Shown piece by piece: positions 1-13,060 of a stretch of 64,000 nucleotides of DNA. Within the stretch, counting starts at the first letter, position 1. The number at the start of each line of letters is the position of its first letter. The position numbers and the translations under genes were made by a program. Source of the stretch: Stratiolaelaps scimitus (taxonomy: Eukaryota > Arthropoda > Arachnida > Mesostigmata > Laelapidae); the NCBI GenBank assembly GCA_019614645.1, contig JABWDB010000007.1:8507501-8571500 (forward strand), given 5' to 3'. The notes beneath the pieces are model-generated. The model was not told the DNA's origin. It worked only from the letters and a program-made list of their open reading frames with translations, and ran no database searches.

Positions 1-321
1 AACCACCAAACTTGGCGCTTAACGAATTTATCTATCCCGTTGGCCAGCCGATGGGTGCACCTAAACGAGTATAACGTATCGGAGAGGCTACAATTCGTCT
101 CCGAATATAGATCGTTGAGCGTTTTAGTTACAAAACAATTCGAATGATCTGCTATGCTTTTGGGGACAGCCTGACACCCTTCGGGGCGTAAATCAAAGGA
201 AGATAGAGGACTCGCTGCCTGCCTAAGACGCCCAAGTTCTATATATTCATATGCGCACCTTTCGCTTTAATATAAGTGAATTTGTCTCGAAATATTATAT
301 TGTCCCTGGTAATATTATATT

Positions 322-425
322 AAAGGTAAAGGTAGCGCTTTATTGGTTTATTAAAGGAGCCGCAATTTTACAATGCTTAAGCTCTCTTATATGTCACGCG
401 GCAAATAATGGTTTTATTTGGTTGA
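322..425 (+). repeat. Dispersed repeat family C, longest copy
   Basis: The ordered blocks AAAGGTAAAGGT, TTATTGGTTTATTAAAGG, CAATGCTTAAGCTCTC and TTATATGTCA recur, decayed, at four other places in the window. There is no clear A/B-box pair, so it looks unlike the SINEs. It may be the tail of a longer transposable element. Confidence 0.65.
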
Positions 426-3400
426 ACTATACATGATACTTACGCGTCCCGATATAGCATTATACCAATGTGTCAGTTGCAGCTCTAAATTAGGCTAAAC
501 AGGTAGCCATGTACGGAGCGTATTATAGTTCCCCTGAGTCATTAGCATCTTGCTAGAAATGAGCCGTAGCTTCTTGTTGCCTTCATATTCATGTCTTGCT
601 CATGAGGGGTGGGACTCGCTTCCTCGCGAGATTCGTTCACTCTCCTCGGCAAAAACGTTTGGTTGCGAAACGATTTTTTTTTAATCACCGATGGCTACAA
701 GTAGTCATATCCTTCTATAGAAGATATACTTATTAATCTCTAGCTCTGATAAAATTTCCCTATAAAAAAGCTCTTATAAAATGACTTCAATAATGAACTG
801 TATTTCTGTGTATATACCTGCTGAATATTATGTGTGCGACTGCCGACAAATTGCAGATGCCTGACACAACAACACGAATGTGAATATTTTATTTATTATT
901 TTTTGAGCAATGTTAGCTTTGTAAAATTGCAGTTCCAAGAACAAACCACAATTTGAATGTGAATTTGAATATGAAGACAGTCTCTGGTCATGCCACTCGA
1001 CTCCGGCCTGTGGCATAGCCAGAGAGTGTTTATAAAATAGCAATTTCTGCCGCAGATTTCCAACGGCGTAATGGTGTGTAGAACGAGCCACAGCTGTCCC
1101 ATAGGGTGTGTCCAAGCAATCCAAAACGATGCGTTTCTTGCATAATCGGAACCGCAAGGACGTCCTCAACTACAACGTTTTGTCGCCAAGAAAATTCACT
1201 GACGATTTCCTGAATGCACACGTGTAGACCATATCTCACGGCGCTGCGAACCAGTAATAGAGGACAGACTAATTTTCAAATTAAGAGTGGCGTGACCCTC
1301 CTCTTGATCCTCCAAGGGAGAACAGAAAAAAAGAACCCCGACTGAATACCGTCTATACCCGACTATAGGCCACAACTGCAGAGACGGTCGTAGAATATGA
1401 TTCGTCACTCACTTGAACGACACCCACCCTGCCTCCGCCCTCCTACCTCGAAACTATTGAATAGAGCAAATCTCTAAGTCTCAAGTTATGTTTTGAACGA
1501 GTTGAAACCGAGAAAACTCTGGGGAAGTCCATCCGAAAGTTAAGCGAGCACGTAGCACGTGTTCGTTGTGCCAGGCGATTACGAAATGCGATGGGATATT
1601 TGTCGAGTCTGACGAGAAGTGCCATTGAAATTGCCTATTGTAAGAGTGCATGGAGAAACCTCTAAGGAAATTCACGGGGCATAACAAAGTATAACACGAA
1701 TAACGAGGCTCTGGTCATTTCACACGAACTGCTTCAGTTAAAATGTTATTCGATTCACTACGGCGCTTAAGTCCTTGGCAAAAGGTGTCTGGCGCGCACT
1801 GCTCAACTGAATTTCGAATTCACTGTCTTAAGATTGAACAAAGTAACGACGAAGTAGACGGCGAACTGTTTCGTTATAAGGAAAGCATTGCGGTCAGCGC
1901 TCCACTCTGTTGTTTCACTGTTGTTGCCAGTACCGCTGTTCCGCAACGGAACTAGCTACGGCACAGGCCCAAGGCAGTTGTCTTCCTCTTACACCATCCT
2001 TCACTGTTCAGAGGGAAAATGAGGAGGCTTCTGTGCCAAGGATGATGATACCATATAATTGCAGAAAATCGGAATAGCTTGCTCGCAGCTCATGATATGA
2101 TGCTCTCAAATGATGCGCATGTTTTCACCACTTAATTGTAACTTTAAAATATAAAATAAATAAATTCTCGAAAACATTTGACACCGGAGAAACAGCAGAT
2201 ATCTATGATCCATACTGAACAAAGCATTTTGCTAGTGAATTCATCATAATCATAGCACCGCGGTGTGGCCATGTTGAATGATGTGGATCTTTCTGTCAAA
2301 CGTTGGTCAATGGCATCACTTAATGGTGCATTTTTGTAATCACTTAGTTCAAGATTACGAAACTGGGAATTCGTTCCTAGCTTTCTTGTTCTGATAATGC
2401 CAGACATTGGGTATGACCGCCAGGGGATGATCTCCCATGAGCCGCTCTCGATAAACAAACCAGAAATATAAACCTCATCACCTGCGTAAAAATACGATGC
2501 AGGAGTCACGAGTCATTGATAGCATTTAGTTCGAAAATAGATCAATTGCAATCGACGAGAATTGAAGATAATGCCGCCAACCTGTGACAGCGCGTAAAAG
2601 ACCCGCGTGGATTATGATTCTCGAATTATTTCTGCTCTAACTCTCTTCCCTACTGCTTCTCCACATAATTGAATTCACGCGGCTGTGAAGAGCACTTGTA
2701 GTGATACAACTCAAGACAACTTGCCTGCCCAAAATGATACAGCTGCATACAACTTGACTAACCCAGACTAACAAGATGATTAGAAGAATCCACTGCCGCC
2801 GCCTCAATGATTTAAGAAAATCCATCACACCATCGAACGCATTTTGTTCAAAACAATTGAACCGTTTTAGAAATGCAAATTTAACTTTTGTCACGAGGAT
2901 GAAATGAAATACCACTGGAATAAGGGCGTTTTAACGGGCACGTGACTAGCCGAGTTAAACAATTCTCACTCGCAATTTTTTCTACCGTAGTTGTTCCAGA
3001 AAGAAAACTATTGTCCGCAATAATATACTAAGCTGCAGACTTCAATGGAAATCCACTGTGCGATATAGACAAATGCTCCAGGTTAAAAACGCGTCGCTTA
3101 GTTATATCTCAGCGGCAACGGCTGCCAACAGCGATTGCTTTTTCGAAACTTCCAGCCATCGAAAAACGACAAAAAGGTCTCTGAACAACTGGATTCGCTA
3201 CGGCTTCCACCGGCAGCTGGTCGGCAAACAACTTTAGTAGAGTCCCACACACACACACATACACACTTAACACCGGATGGTTGCGACGTGGTCACAATCA
3301 ATCTCTACTTGCCAGCCTTGACCTAAGTGACCCCTCTTTGGAAAACAGAGAAAGAACGCCGTCACCCGGAGTCTAAGCATTACAGCTTAGATTATGCTGC

Positions 3401-5806
3401 CACATTTTATACGTTATTACAGTGTAATGGGCATGCAATCAGGTCCACATGAACTGAGCAATGTGTGAACACTTGCCCCTAATATCCATCACCACTTATG
3501 TTGACTAAAAAAAAAGACTCCTTTCATAGCTAACCCTCAATTATATTCCTTCTGTGGCGGGCCTCAGTGCCATTGCTTCAAGGACTTGTCAGAAAGGGAG
3601 ACTCATCCGAGAGCAATTGTAATTGAGTTGACCAGGATTATTCATCGGCTATTCCCTATTGGATTACTACATAAATCTATGTTATTATCAACATAAATAA
3701 TAACCATCTACAACATCTATCTGTCGCACTTCTGTATTCCAGAAGACATATACGTGGTTCTACATAAAATAGTCTAACGACATATGGAGACAACGGCTTA
3801 CAAGAGTCGTTCAATTGTTCACCAAAATAGCACTTGACAATTCCTAGCTAGTTAGACTGTGTCAAAAAAATATCTCTAGTCGGTTCAACTGAAATGACAC
3901 GCGCTGTGAAAACCCTGAATTGTATTTCTACTGATCCGTATGTTAATCTCTTCCCAAACTGTTGTGAATGCAAAACTGTATGAATGAATATTGAAGTAAG
4001 GTTATGCGGATGCACTGAAACGTTTCTCAGTGGAAGAGCTAGCCTCGTGAGCCGGCGGGTTAACAGGAGAACAATAACGGGATAGGTTTAACTGACCAGA
4101 CAGAATGGGAAGACCATCAAATTAAAGCAAGGTGGAACTGCGATGCTGGCGTATACATCACACTAGTTGTTCGTCACCCTGCATGGTCGACTTCTGCATC
4201 AGACGCTGTCAGATACCTTCAAGGCGAGTTCGAGTAGATGACGTAAAGCTTCGCCCGCCGTAGCTGCACATCTGTTCGCTCACAATTCAATGGAAAAGAT
4301 ACTGGCTTTTAGTTCCTTTGGGAACGAATGTGAATGTCGCATTGCTGAAGAGCTTCCAGCATATCACATCCGCTGGTGCATGCCAGGCTCGCAGAGTTTT
4401 TTTCGCAAGATTGAACGACTGTACAAGTGTCGATCCTCGGCATTTAATCGATAGAAAATTACAATTTATATGTGTCCCTAGCTATGGACGGCGTCTTTCC
4501 TTCGAGGGAGGAGAAGATTCACAAGTGTACAGTACTACAACCATTGCTACCACTATAGCCGTCCATGTGACGGACGTGAGCCGAGCATAAATTTCAAACA
4601 GAATTAATGTACCAGCTGCTGGCCAAAGGGGTACATTCTAATGTATATTATTAGTAACAGATTTCTCTCTTATGAGAATAGTCTGAGATATGCGTCTGCA
4701 TCCCAACGCTGTTCAACTCCAGTATCGGTCTCGCTTCCAGGAAAAACGACCTTGTCCGATTCCTCAGTTGAAAACACTTTTCAACAAACGATCTTTCACC
4801 AAGTTTCACCACTGGACACCACAAACAATACGAATCATCGAAAAATAGCACTAGCTATTGACATGCATCGGTCTTCATCGATCTACCCTCGTTGTCTTCG
4901 GGCAATGGAATGTTGTCTTCAGATGGATTTCTTCACCCTAGTTCATTTTCATAGCTGACCCCAGGCTGCCTTTCGATGGCAGCCACGGTATCGCTGTGTA
5001 GCATTGCTTCAAGGAGCTGTCATGCTAGATCTATGCATCCAGCAGGACAAAACTACAACGAGTTAGCTAAATACATCTCACGAGTAATAGACCCGAGTGG
5101 TGGGTAGGATCAAAAATAATCATTTACATGTAGTGGTTATATGGAAGGATCCACTACTGACCCATATAGGGTCACCGCGAAATTGAACTATTTGCTTTGG
5201 TTCAAAGTTCACTACACGAATGCTTCGCGAGAATTTTCTCACACGAAGAAAACGTGAGGATTCTATATTTCTTGTTCGATGGTGCTGTTCTCTAGTAATT
5301 ACGTACCTCGCAGAACACACCGGATTGTGAGTCACTCGCTGACTTATGCCCTATCATATATTATTATTATGCTCTACTTACCAAAGCCTGACCTACTTGT
5401 TTAGATCCAGTCTCTTCCAATATAATTCAATCCGAACACGAAACTACTTCAATACACTGCATCACAAACGCTCGCTAGAAAGGCACAATTTAGTTTTAGA
5501 TTGCCAATCAGATTCGGCCGACGGCGATTCACGCCGGTTTCATCTGGCCACTTGGCTAAGTACGAGAATGAATGCCTGATCATTTACTATTCATAACATA
5601 AATTGAATGAGTTACAATTGTGCCCAAGTGGGTGTCTACGAGACAAGTAACGTACGAGAATTATCGGAAGAGAAATATACACTCGCCTTGAGCCACAGAG
5701 GTGGGGTCCTATAATCAAAATACGGGGGCTAGCTCTGTATGATGCCTCACACAATAAACGCTATTTGTTAACAACATTTTCTGTCAATTTAAAATTGAAA
5801 GCAATT
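426..5806. other. No recognisable gene
   Basis: AT-rich sequence with short frames on both strands. The longest (- strand, 2144-2509) lacks an ATG and known motifs. A (CA)n tract lies at 3246. Confidence 0.5.
3246..3266. repeat. (CA)n microsatellite
   Basis: CA repeat with one T interruption. Confidence 0.95.
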
Positions 5807-5835
5807 TTTTGATAACAAGCCTTTTGATAACAAGC
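5807..5835. repeat. Small tandem duplication, period 15
   Basis: TTTTGATAACAAGC occurs at 5807-5820 and 5822-5835. A third partial unit (TTTGATTAAC) follows. Confidence 0.85.
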
Positions 5836-6759
5836 TTTGATTAACTTTTTGAAATTCGAATCAATTTAATACTTTACATTCTGTTCAATGACCGTCTGCG
5901 ATCTGTCCACTAGCTTTAGTATCCCTCTTTCATAGAAGTCTTGAAATACAACACAAGTTTTTGGTATGTCACGTCGATGGACTTGAACTTCCGGCCCCCA
6001 GCCAAAAACTTGGATGTCCAAACAAGATCTATGAACTAAAAAATTATCCAATGCGTTTTTAGTGTGTCCAAGAAACTTATGATTTTATCATCAAACTAGT
6101 CGGTAGTGCCCGGAACAGGTGATTATCTGAGGGCACAAGGCACGGCCTATGCTTGTGGTACATCAAAATATACCACTCAAGCAGGAATCATTTTTGCCCG
6201 GTCATCAAATAAAATTGTGATCTCAGAGTTGTCCTGGTGGAACATAGAGCTCTTTATATTCACCAATTCACTACGGATGTTATGCATCAACACAATACTA
6301 ATATTATTTAAGAATATTATACTGTCGATTTCCAATCGCCAGAATGTATTCCTGTGGCGGGAACCAATTATCTTTAAGATTCATAGCAAAAAAAAACTGA
6401 CCTTTAATGACCTTCGTACTTAACACAGTGCGAAATTAGAGAGCCCTGCATGTAAACGTAATATACCTCGGTTTTTGTCGTACAGATATCTCAGCACTAA
6501 TAGGAATGACGTCACAACGAGTAGAGCGCGAAAGTTCGAAGGCTAGCTTTTATGTGACTTTCATTCGACTCTCGAACTAATGCAGAGCCAAAAACCCTAT
6601 CATATTATAGGTATAGTATCTAATAATACGAAAGTGGGGATCAAGAGATCTCGGTGGGACGTGATCCCAGTGAGTTCTCCTTTATCCGTTCACATCATTA
6701 TCGTCATCGTAATCGTCCTATTCATATGGAAATCGGGACCTTTTTCGTATTGCTAGCAA

Positions 6760-7320
6760 GGACAGGTCGGTCGACGTTTCTCCCTTTCTCGCTCCTGCAA
6801 CCCGTAGTCGTCTGTCTGCACTTACTGACTGGTAGTCGTCGTCGTTCTTCTCAAAGCCAGCCGCCTCCGCGAGAGTCAAGCTCAGTGCTGCTTCATCGGC
6901 TGGCCAAGAGCGGCCGGCGCCCACAGCCCTGCCTGACGTGCTCTACTGCCGCACCGGTGCTTCCGCTCTTCGACGAACCATTCGAATCCATTGGGAATAA
7001 AAGTTGATGACGGACGGGACTGTCGACGGCGATTACGGAACGTCGGCGAGACTATGGACGAAGCGGCGCGGCACGATTCGTTCTGCAGCTCTCACTGGCT
7101 GACTTGGCTCGTTCGCTTCCCGGGCGTTCGAAGCCGTTGCCGCTGGTGCTGCTGCCACGCACTCCTCTGAGTTCTGCTCGCCAGTCGGCCATTTTTCATC
7201 TTAATGAAATATCGGAAACCAAACCACTCCGCCGCCGGTACAGGCGGCGGCGGGCCAGCCCGCCGCTGCCGCGCGTGACTTGTGCCCCCCCCCTAAGCCC
7301 ATACTCGGGAGTCTGAGGTC
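6760..7320. promoter_or_regulatory. GC-rich, CpG-rich block, possible promoter or leader
   Basis: GC content and CpG frequency are clearly above the flanks. The block ends at the candidate signal-peptide exon at 7324. Frames across it look like translated GC-rich noncoding sequence. Promoter function is inferred only from composition and position. Confidence 0.35.
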
Positions 7321-7323
7321 CGG

Positions 7324-7501
7324 ATGCGACCGATGACAGGCCTCGAGAGCTGCAACAGCAGAAGCCAAAGCAGATCGCGTCTACTCCTCCACGGCCTGTC
7401 CCTGTTCTCGCTTGCATTCGCTCTGATGCCGTCAAGCTCGTACTACCGTCTCATTCGTTGCGGGGACCCCCATATCCTCGACCCGACAACCCCTCTCGAC
7501 A
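7324..7501 (+). CDS. Candidate first coding exon with signal peptide
   Basis: An ATG, with an in-frame stop at 7294 upstream, opens a frame whose start is basic (SQSRSR) and then hydrophobic (LLLHGLSLFSLAFAL, residues about 20-34), as in a secretory signal. The frame is open to a strong splice donor, A|GTAAGTAC, at 7502. It sits at the 3' edge of a GC-rich block that could be its promoter and leader. The -3 base is C, a weak start context. I recognise no protein family. No partner exon was identified downstream, so this may be a chance frame. Confidence 0.33.
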
Positions 7502-7749
7502 GTAAGTACTACACTTCTACTCAAGTACCCCCAAAAGTAAGGTATGAGGTCGACGCACGGCGCTCATGTAAATGCACTCTCTGTTTTCGGCTGGTCCTAA
7601 ATCTTTTCCGTCCGCGTAGCGTCGTGCTTAGTACTGCAGCAAACGGCGAAACAAAGCTATTCTCATTGACGCTACTAGAGAATAAACCCACTTCTTTTTT
7701 TTACGGGGGTAGCTCGCGTCGCGATCACAATGTTAGAAATACAGGAATG

Positions 7750-9140
7750 TGAGGAGACATCCTTGTGTTGCATTTGATTAAAACATTTTCGGGGCTCGAG
7801 AAGCTTCCAAGCGAATGTTCTACCTCTTGTTTGAGACTGTCGTTCCGTGGCTACGCGGATCTGGGCGGACGACGTCGGATACAAAGAAAGAGAAGCAATG
7901 AATAACAAGCGATAAAACTTTTTTTTTCTTTTGCGTCACCGCACGTAACCGTTCGCCGGCGGGATACGCGATGCGGAGGGACGTTGCGCTAATGGGAGCT
8001 TAAGTAACAGAATGGTTAGATGAAATGAGGGTAAATTATTGGAGCGCGGAGTCGTGTGCTGACGTTTAATTATTTCCACTTAGGTTACAGCTACCCAAGC
8101 GAGCGCTCGACAGGTTGTGCTGACGTACATGATCTGCTGTGGCAACACTTACATTTTGTATAGAGTCCGCCTTCAAGTTCATCTAACAACTACGTTTTGG
8201 TAATGGTCCTCACGTTTAAACTTATGTTCATGCTATTACACTGATGCTGTACATGCTTGCACCTTGATATAAACACTGTTGCACCATTATATATTCACTT
8301 GCGTTAGCTTTCATAGGCACATCTAGGGAGTCTATTACAGAACTAATATAGCGAATACGTTGATTTCACGTATACTGCGCCACAGGGGGTGAATCACTTG
8401 TATCAAGGGTATTTGTTAAGAGGTGGAGAAATTGGCGTTGATGAAATATATCGTTGTTCAGATGACGTGAAAAAGAATATCGTAGAATAGCGTAGAATCA
8501 TTTATTCTACGCTATAACATATTCGCATAACGGTATGCTGCAATAATGTTCTCTTGATGTCATTAATATGAAGATCGCTAGGAGACCTATGCAGATAAGT
8601 TGAGAATGTGACAGAAAGTTGTTGGTATTTTCTTCAGTACGAATATTCTGGAGCGAGGAAACCAACCTATCCAATATGTTGTTTATGGTAACTGAAGCAT
8701 TGACATAAGAATACTTAAGGGTACCTACACAAGTATACACAGCTGGGATATGTTCGACAGCAGAGAACTAATAAATGCGTTTATTATTATTGTCAAGGGG
8801 GAACTGAGCTGTATTATATTTACTTATTCTACATGTGAGACTCCACCAACTGAATTCATATGAAGGGGAGGCATAGGTTGATACTTTTAGCTGAATTTAT
8901 GTTGAGTAGAAAGCGGTCGTTCAATCTTAGAGTTCAGCGAGCTTCTAGCTAGATTTTTGTGAGCAATACTTTAGCCATAAGTCCCAGACGCCGTTCCTAG
9001 TCACAACATGAGAACAAAGGGGGCTAAACATTGATCTAAACGGTCATGGGCAGTTTATTTATTTATTAATACATTTTCGAATTATTTATGCGACACACGT
9101 TCATGTCCGGCACCTGGATTTACCTACAGGGTATGGGCTA
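7750..9140. other. No recognisable gene
   Basis: AT-rich. Holds only the inverted repeat at 8487-8515. Confidence 0.5.
8487..8515. repeat. Perfect 12-base inverted repeat
   Basis: ATAGCGTAGAAT at 8487-8498 pairs with 8504-8515 around a 5-base loop. CGTAGAAT also occurs directly just upstream, so the region holds both direct and inverted copies of the same word. Confidence 0.85.
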
Positions 9141-9142
9141 TC

Positions 9143-9145
<3 letters not shown>

Positions 9146-9202
<57 letters not shown>

Positions 9203-9203
9203 T

Positions 9204-9254
<51 letters not shown>
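9146..9254. repeat. Long (AT)n microsatellite
   Basis: A pure (AT)27 tract to 9199, an 8-base break, then further AT repeats to 9254. Such a tract can extrude a cruciform and is probably length-variable. Confidence 0.97.
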
Positions 9255-10535
9255 GGGGACAGCAGAGAAAACAGTCACATAGAGTGAACACGTGTCGCTA
9301 TGAACCTCATGGTGTCGCCGGCTTATACGAGGCCTTTATGTACTGCCAAAGTGTCCAAGCGAGTAGGTTTTCTAGTCTGTTGAAATGGCTACGCTGATTT
9401 CTCCCATCATACGTAAATCTGTGGATAGGCAAAATATTGCTATTTAGATACGCGCATGAGCACTTTTCGCAGTCCGGTACATTGGACACAGGCAGTGTTG
9501 CTACCGGTCGAGATGGATTTTCGAGAGGTGTGCAAATACAATATAACCACCAGTATACCGGATAGAAGAAATCACTCTAAGTTGCAGGCGATGTCACGGA
9601 CGGTTTACGTGTTTCGGGGAAACCATGGTTCATAGGGTTTAGACGTATCACCTTCCAGATCCACTACTGTCCACTGAAATTCAACAATGCCAAATCTGTT
9701 GTCCATAGAGCCTTGTAGCAAAATGCACTTCCCCGTGTACCAACTGCTATGTCGATCCCACCTTCAGTTTTCGCCTTCTCATAACGATTACAATGAAATG
9801 AGCTCGTCGATTCAAGCACACTGTCAAACGACTGGAAAAACCATGTAGTGTTCCCAATGGTTTAACTTGATACATACGAGATTTGCTCAAATACACAGCT
9901 CAATAAATTTTAGGCTTTTAGAAGGTCACAATGGACTAGATTTTGAAGCAATGTTGTGAAACTGAACACTCGGTATGTTTGCGCTGTATCATTGTGTTGG
10001 TGTGACTAGCTGTCTGTAACTACACAACCATCGCACTGAATTTTACGTACTGATAGCATACGTTAGTCCCGGTGTGCATCAAGCATTTACAATAAATGGT
10101 GAAACAATTCAATGTATGCGACAAAACAGACGGTGGCGTTGCAACGGTCAGAAAAGTGGTGCATTCTGTCACAAAAGCATTCTCCTTCATCTGTGCACGT
10201 GGATCTTTCCGTGTGCTCGATCACCTCCGACTGGTCCGAGAGATTGCGTATAGGAGCTCCTGCATCAGGATACCTCGCCAGACATCAAGGCTATTTGCTT
10301 ACTCATGAATTTCCAAATACGTGGAGAATCTGGGCTCGCACAATGCCGAATACGCCAGCAAGCTGGAGGTTGTAAAATGGGAGCCCGTTTTGCACTTTTC
10401 ACGTTTGGTCGCTGATGGCGCTACGTTCACTGCTGCGTTCGCCTCCTGTGCCGTTTCCATTGCACCCACCTCCAGCCGTATCTGGCTGATTCAGTGAAGC
10501 ATCTTGCTACGATGAAAAATGGCTGGGAGCTTTCC
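9255..10535. other. No recognisable gene
   Basis: Short frames at 10096-10375 overlap in two phases and match nothing known to me. GC rises after 10380. Confidence 0.45.
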
Positions 10536-10597
10536 TCTACTGCCGCTGGAAAGCGGCGGTAGACGGGGACGGGGTTCGCTAAAGAGCGAACCCGTCC
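10536..10597. repeat. Tandem pair of short perfect hairpins
   Basis: Hairpin 1: 10536-10547 pairs with 10552-10563 (12 base pairs, one G-T) around loop GGAA. Hairpin 2: 10567-10570 plus 10572-10580 pairs with 10585-10597 (13 base pairs, one bulged G at 10571) around loop AAAG. They are only three bases apart, inside a GC-rich block. Confidence 0.85.
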
Positions 10598-12379
10598 ACG
10601 AGCCAGTGCTCCGCCGTTAGAACCCTTCCCAGTTTTACCTTCTTTTTTAGATCCATACCCGAAGCTCTGACCACTTACAACTTGAGCAGAGCACGCTACA
10701 GGAACGGATCACTTCATTTTCACAACACCTCGGAGCAGCGAAGCAAGGTTGCCGGCTCGCCCCTTCAGTCATCCACAATTACCACTGAGGTGTCCTTTCA
10801 ACTTACCTCGTTTGCTGCATCAGGCGATTCGCCCATATACCCGTCCACCCGCATAGATTGCGTATATCAAAACTAGAGCGGTGATTTGGCAGGCGTTATA
10901 CTGGATTGGTCCCACGCAAAGCTTCCTATGGAACATCAACCGGGGAATAATACTATGATCGATGAGAAAAGTGACAGATACTAACGTCTGATACCTAGGG
11001 GTGACGCGAATGCAACAAAGGTGTACGGGATATCGTATAGAAGTTTCAATTGATTAGGGATCTGTCTCTGTAAATGATTCCTACCCGTTCCGCAGCTCCA
11101 AAACGCAAACCCGCTATCAGTTTACTTCATTCTTTGTTCTCTTCTTTATTTCTCCCAGGATAGGTATCGTAAGATACCGCGCAAAGCATGAAACGGGTTC
11201 CGGCGTCGTTCGTGCTGAAAATGCAAAGTCTCGTGAATATCACACCCAATTCGATAACGTAATTCTCTACCTTGACCACAATGAATACAGCAGGTACACT
11301 CGTGTTCGTAGGCATCATTTGTATACTCTGATCTTCTCGTGCCTTCACCATGCTTGCAATAGGATAGCTAAATACTTAGTAATTGCAGCGGCAGGCAAAT
11401 TGAACTACATAGAATATCTGACTGCGTCCATAAACTAGAAATACGATGATCAAACGACTCTTTAGAGATCCTTCTTTACGATCGCGGCGGTATAGTGCAA
11501 CAAGCGTACAATCGGTTCCCCACTCTTCCATATCCATTACAGTGGCCACACACACACTCTGACGCATTAACGTAACAGGGGAGTTAATCCTGATAAAGCA
11601 AATCGTAGCACTTTTGTGTTAGATTTACATTTTTGGTTCAGGCGACAGCGTTAGCGACAACGTCCTCGTCAGCAACTTGTTTGTCTCAAACAAACAATGG
11701 GATAGGCAGGCAATCCACACTCGATGCATGCAAATCCTTGGTGATCCAGGAGCCATCAGAGTGAGTGTATCCACTCAGAACCATACAAACGATACAGTGC
11801 CTATGGCGGTTCTTAAATTACGAACGGAGCATTACGCTGAAGTAAGAAAAACTCTATCGGTGAGCCGTCTGTGCTTCCTGCACAAGGTCAATTAGTTAGA
11901 TCAGAGTTACCATTGTATTACTACAATCAGCATTCCTCTGAATTGTTCGACTTGAGACCACTCTACCTCAGAAATCGGTTAATAGCAAATATTTAGCATT
12001 TCATTAAATTACCAATATCTCACGTTTGTTTGAGTTTAGTGACCGGTTAGTTTTAGTTTAGTCGTCGAGTCGCATGAATCTAATCGTTTCGGTACCTGTT
12101 TGTTGTTGCTGCCTGCCGAAGCAGAGCATTGCCCACAATAAGAGAATGACACTCCTAGGAAACCATCACGGCGAGTTGGTAATGAAAGCTAACGACTACA
12201 CCTATGGCCGGTCCCACAAGCGGTTTCGGATGATCAACAAAGCCATCAAAGGAATCTACGAGGTCGCTCAAGGCTTCGTCGTCCATCGAGCGCGCGCGAT
12301 GGACTCTGCATCTGCAACATGCCCTTCCTTCGTTCTTTGCTACTGTTGAAGAGATACAATACAGGCTTCATCCACGTCT
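10598..12379. other. No recognisable gene
   Basis: Mixed composition with frames under 100 residues and no family motifs. No mobile-element feature was seen. Confidence 0.45.
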
Positions 12380-13060
12380 TCTCCTCAGGCAAAATTATAG
12401 GTTTCGTTGGCCTCGAGGCTTTGAGGAGACAAACAAAAGCCGCCTGATGCAATCCACACTGTAGGCGGAAAAAATACGTCTATCCGCCCCCGTTCGTCTG
12501 TCCGGTCGGGTGACGGGGCTGCGAAATGAGAGTGTGGTGTTGCTGCAGTGGAGCGTAGCTAAAGGGGCAAACCTGACCCTGTAACTGTGCCGAGCGCTAG
12601 TCGATGAAGGAGTTCCCTGCAATTTTGCGTGTAACCCGTCCCCGGGAGAAAGAGCGGGATAGGCCGACAGAGTCTACAGTCCGCTTCATCTGCACATATA
12701 TATGTTAGGGGTGGTCCGGGGGGGGGTGGGGGTAGGGGTCAGCGGCGCTGATGATAGAGTTGAGGGTAACGTAAAAAATGATAGAACAGACTGCACCTTC
12801 TTCTTCTTTGGGCCGAACGGAGCCGTCGCTCGGCCGAGGCAACGGCAAACACTGCGCAGCAGCAGCAGCAGCAGCAATGATAAATGGAAAGGTCCCTGAT
12901 ACAACGCCATCCCTTACGGACGAGTTCTTGCGGTCAGCAGCAACACCGCGATAGATGTTACGCGGCTAACCGAGGACACGACATGCTGCCGCTCTGCCGG
13001 TAAGAGATGCCGTGGCTGAACCTTGGAAGGCCCTTCATGAAGGACGTTTACATCTGTGTG
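12380..13060. promoter_or_regulatory. GC-rich block with G-quadruplex motif and CAG repeat
   Basis: It contains a G-run cluster at 12708-12738 (runs of 4, 9, 5 and 4 G) and (CAG)6. A - strand ATG frame of 74 residues (12910-12686) has a hydrophobic leucine-rich start, but I see no matching donor or family. Confidence 0.3.
12857..12874. repeat. (CAG)6 repeat
   Basis: Six perfect CAG units. On the - strand they read as leucines near the start of a short ATG frame. Confidence 0.93.

Noticed and set aside
2144..2509. 121-residue minus-strand frame with an acceptor-like TATTTTTACGCAG at its start
   Set aside because: It has no ATG, no recognised motif and no partner exon. The evidence is too weak to call an exon.
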